DNA of 64,000 bases from Pseudomonas putida (GTDB lineage: Bacteria; Pseudomonadota; Gammaproteobacteria; Pseudomonadales; Pseudomonadaceae), in NCBI RefSeq assembly GCF_004357765.1, contig NZ_SMTE01000001.1, forward strand, positions 186,001 to 250,000, read 5' to 3'. A program made the position numbers and the translations under genes. The notes beneath the pieces were generated by a model. That model was not told where the DNA came from, ran no database searches, and saw nothing but the letters and a program-made list of their open reading frames with translations. Below, in pieces: positions 63,886 through 64,000 of this stretch (within the stretch, counting starts at the first letter, position 1; every line of letters starts with the position of its first letter).

Positions 63886-64000
63886 GTTCTGACACCTCGT
63901 GTGGCTTTAGGGTGCACGGGCTCGCCCCGTACATAGGTTCGGAGTTCGGCGATAACGGCGGATTCGGTTTATTGCGGCGGGTTCGGACCGGTGGCGTTAA

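Overview
The window looks like a chromosomal segment of a Pseudomonas of the P. putida/P. fluorescens type. The grounds are its high GC, an OprD-family porin, an MvaT-family xenogeneic silencer, an nba-type aromatic cluster, and a Ku/LigD/ClsB/metallothionein stress block of the kind found in pseudomonads. No rRNA, tRNA or CRISPR array was seen. All identifications come from reading protein sequence and gene order; no database search was possible.

Layout. (1) 1-6457: a tightly overlapping catabolic operon in the order hydratase, acylating acetaldehyde dehydrogenase, aldolase, oxalocrotonate decarboxylase, RidA-type deaminase, 3-hydroxyanthranilate dioxygenase, ACMS decarboxylase, LysR regulator. 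This is the nbaHJIGFCDR order known from 2-nitrobenzoate/3-hydroxyanthranilate degradation. It is cut by the left window edge and would convert 3-hydroxyanthranilate to pyruvate and acetyl-CoA. (2) 6566-11149: a SrpA-like catalase/cytochrome b561 pair with a divergent HxlR regulator, then a nimR-nimT-like AraC/MFS pair. (3) 11150-22763: a tricarboxylate-use cluster of aconitase, PrpF, Tat-exported lactonase, OprD porin and a leaderless solute-binding-fold protein, divergent from a CitMHS transporter, with a decayed second transporter and a GntR regulator. (4) 22764-38358: an accessory island with a 1.7 kb gene-poor stretch, an MvaT paralogue, KfrA-like coiled-coil remnants, two unrecognised proteins, a very large SMC-like ATPase fused to two LexA/S24-like domains, a frameshifted Fic protein, a sirtuin, a small XRE regulator with repeated operator-like sites, an antitoxin-like protein, a tyrosine recombinase and 30-bp direct repeats. 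(5) 38359-41345: methyltransferase, LysR, and a pair of YdcZ-type membrane proteins. (6) 41388-63885: a stress and DNA-repair block bracketed by two KGG-repeat proteins. It holds a CheB-CheR-PAS hybrid kinase, a ClpP-like protease, the ybhP-clsB-ybhN lipid operon, metallothionein, LigD and Ku for end joining, a four-gene ACAD/PIG-L/methyltransferase/glycosyltransferase operon, an SDR, a nucleosidase, and a heme-oxygenase-like enzyme coupled to a methyltransferase.

The strongest candidate for something undescribed is the 1333-residue protein at 27332-31333. It has an SMC-type ATPase with a CxxC hook-like motif and two C-terminal LexA/S24-like folds, of which only the last keeps a plausible Ser-Lys pair. 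It sits in an island next to Fic, Sir2 and XRE genes. The leaderless periplasmic-binding-fold protein in the aconitase operon (a possible aconitate isomerase) and the four-gene operon between ligD and ku are the next most interesting.
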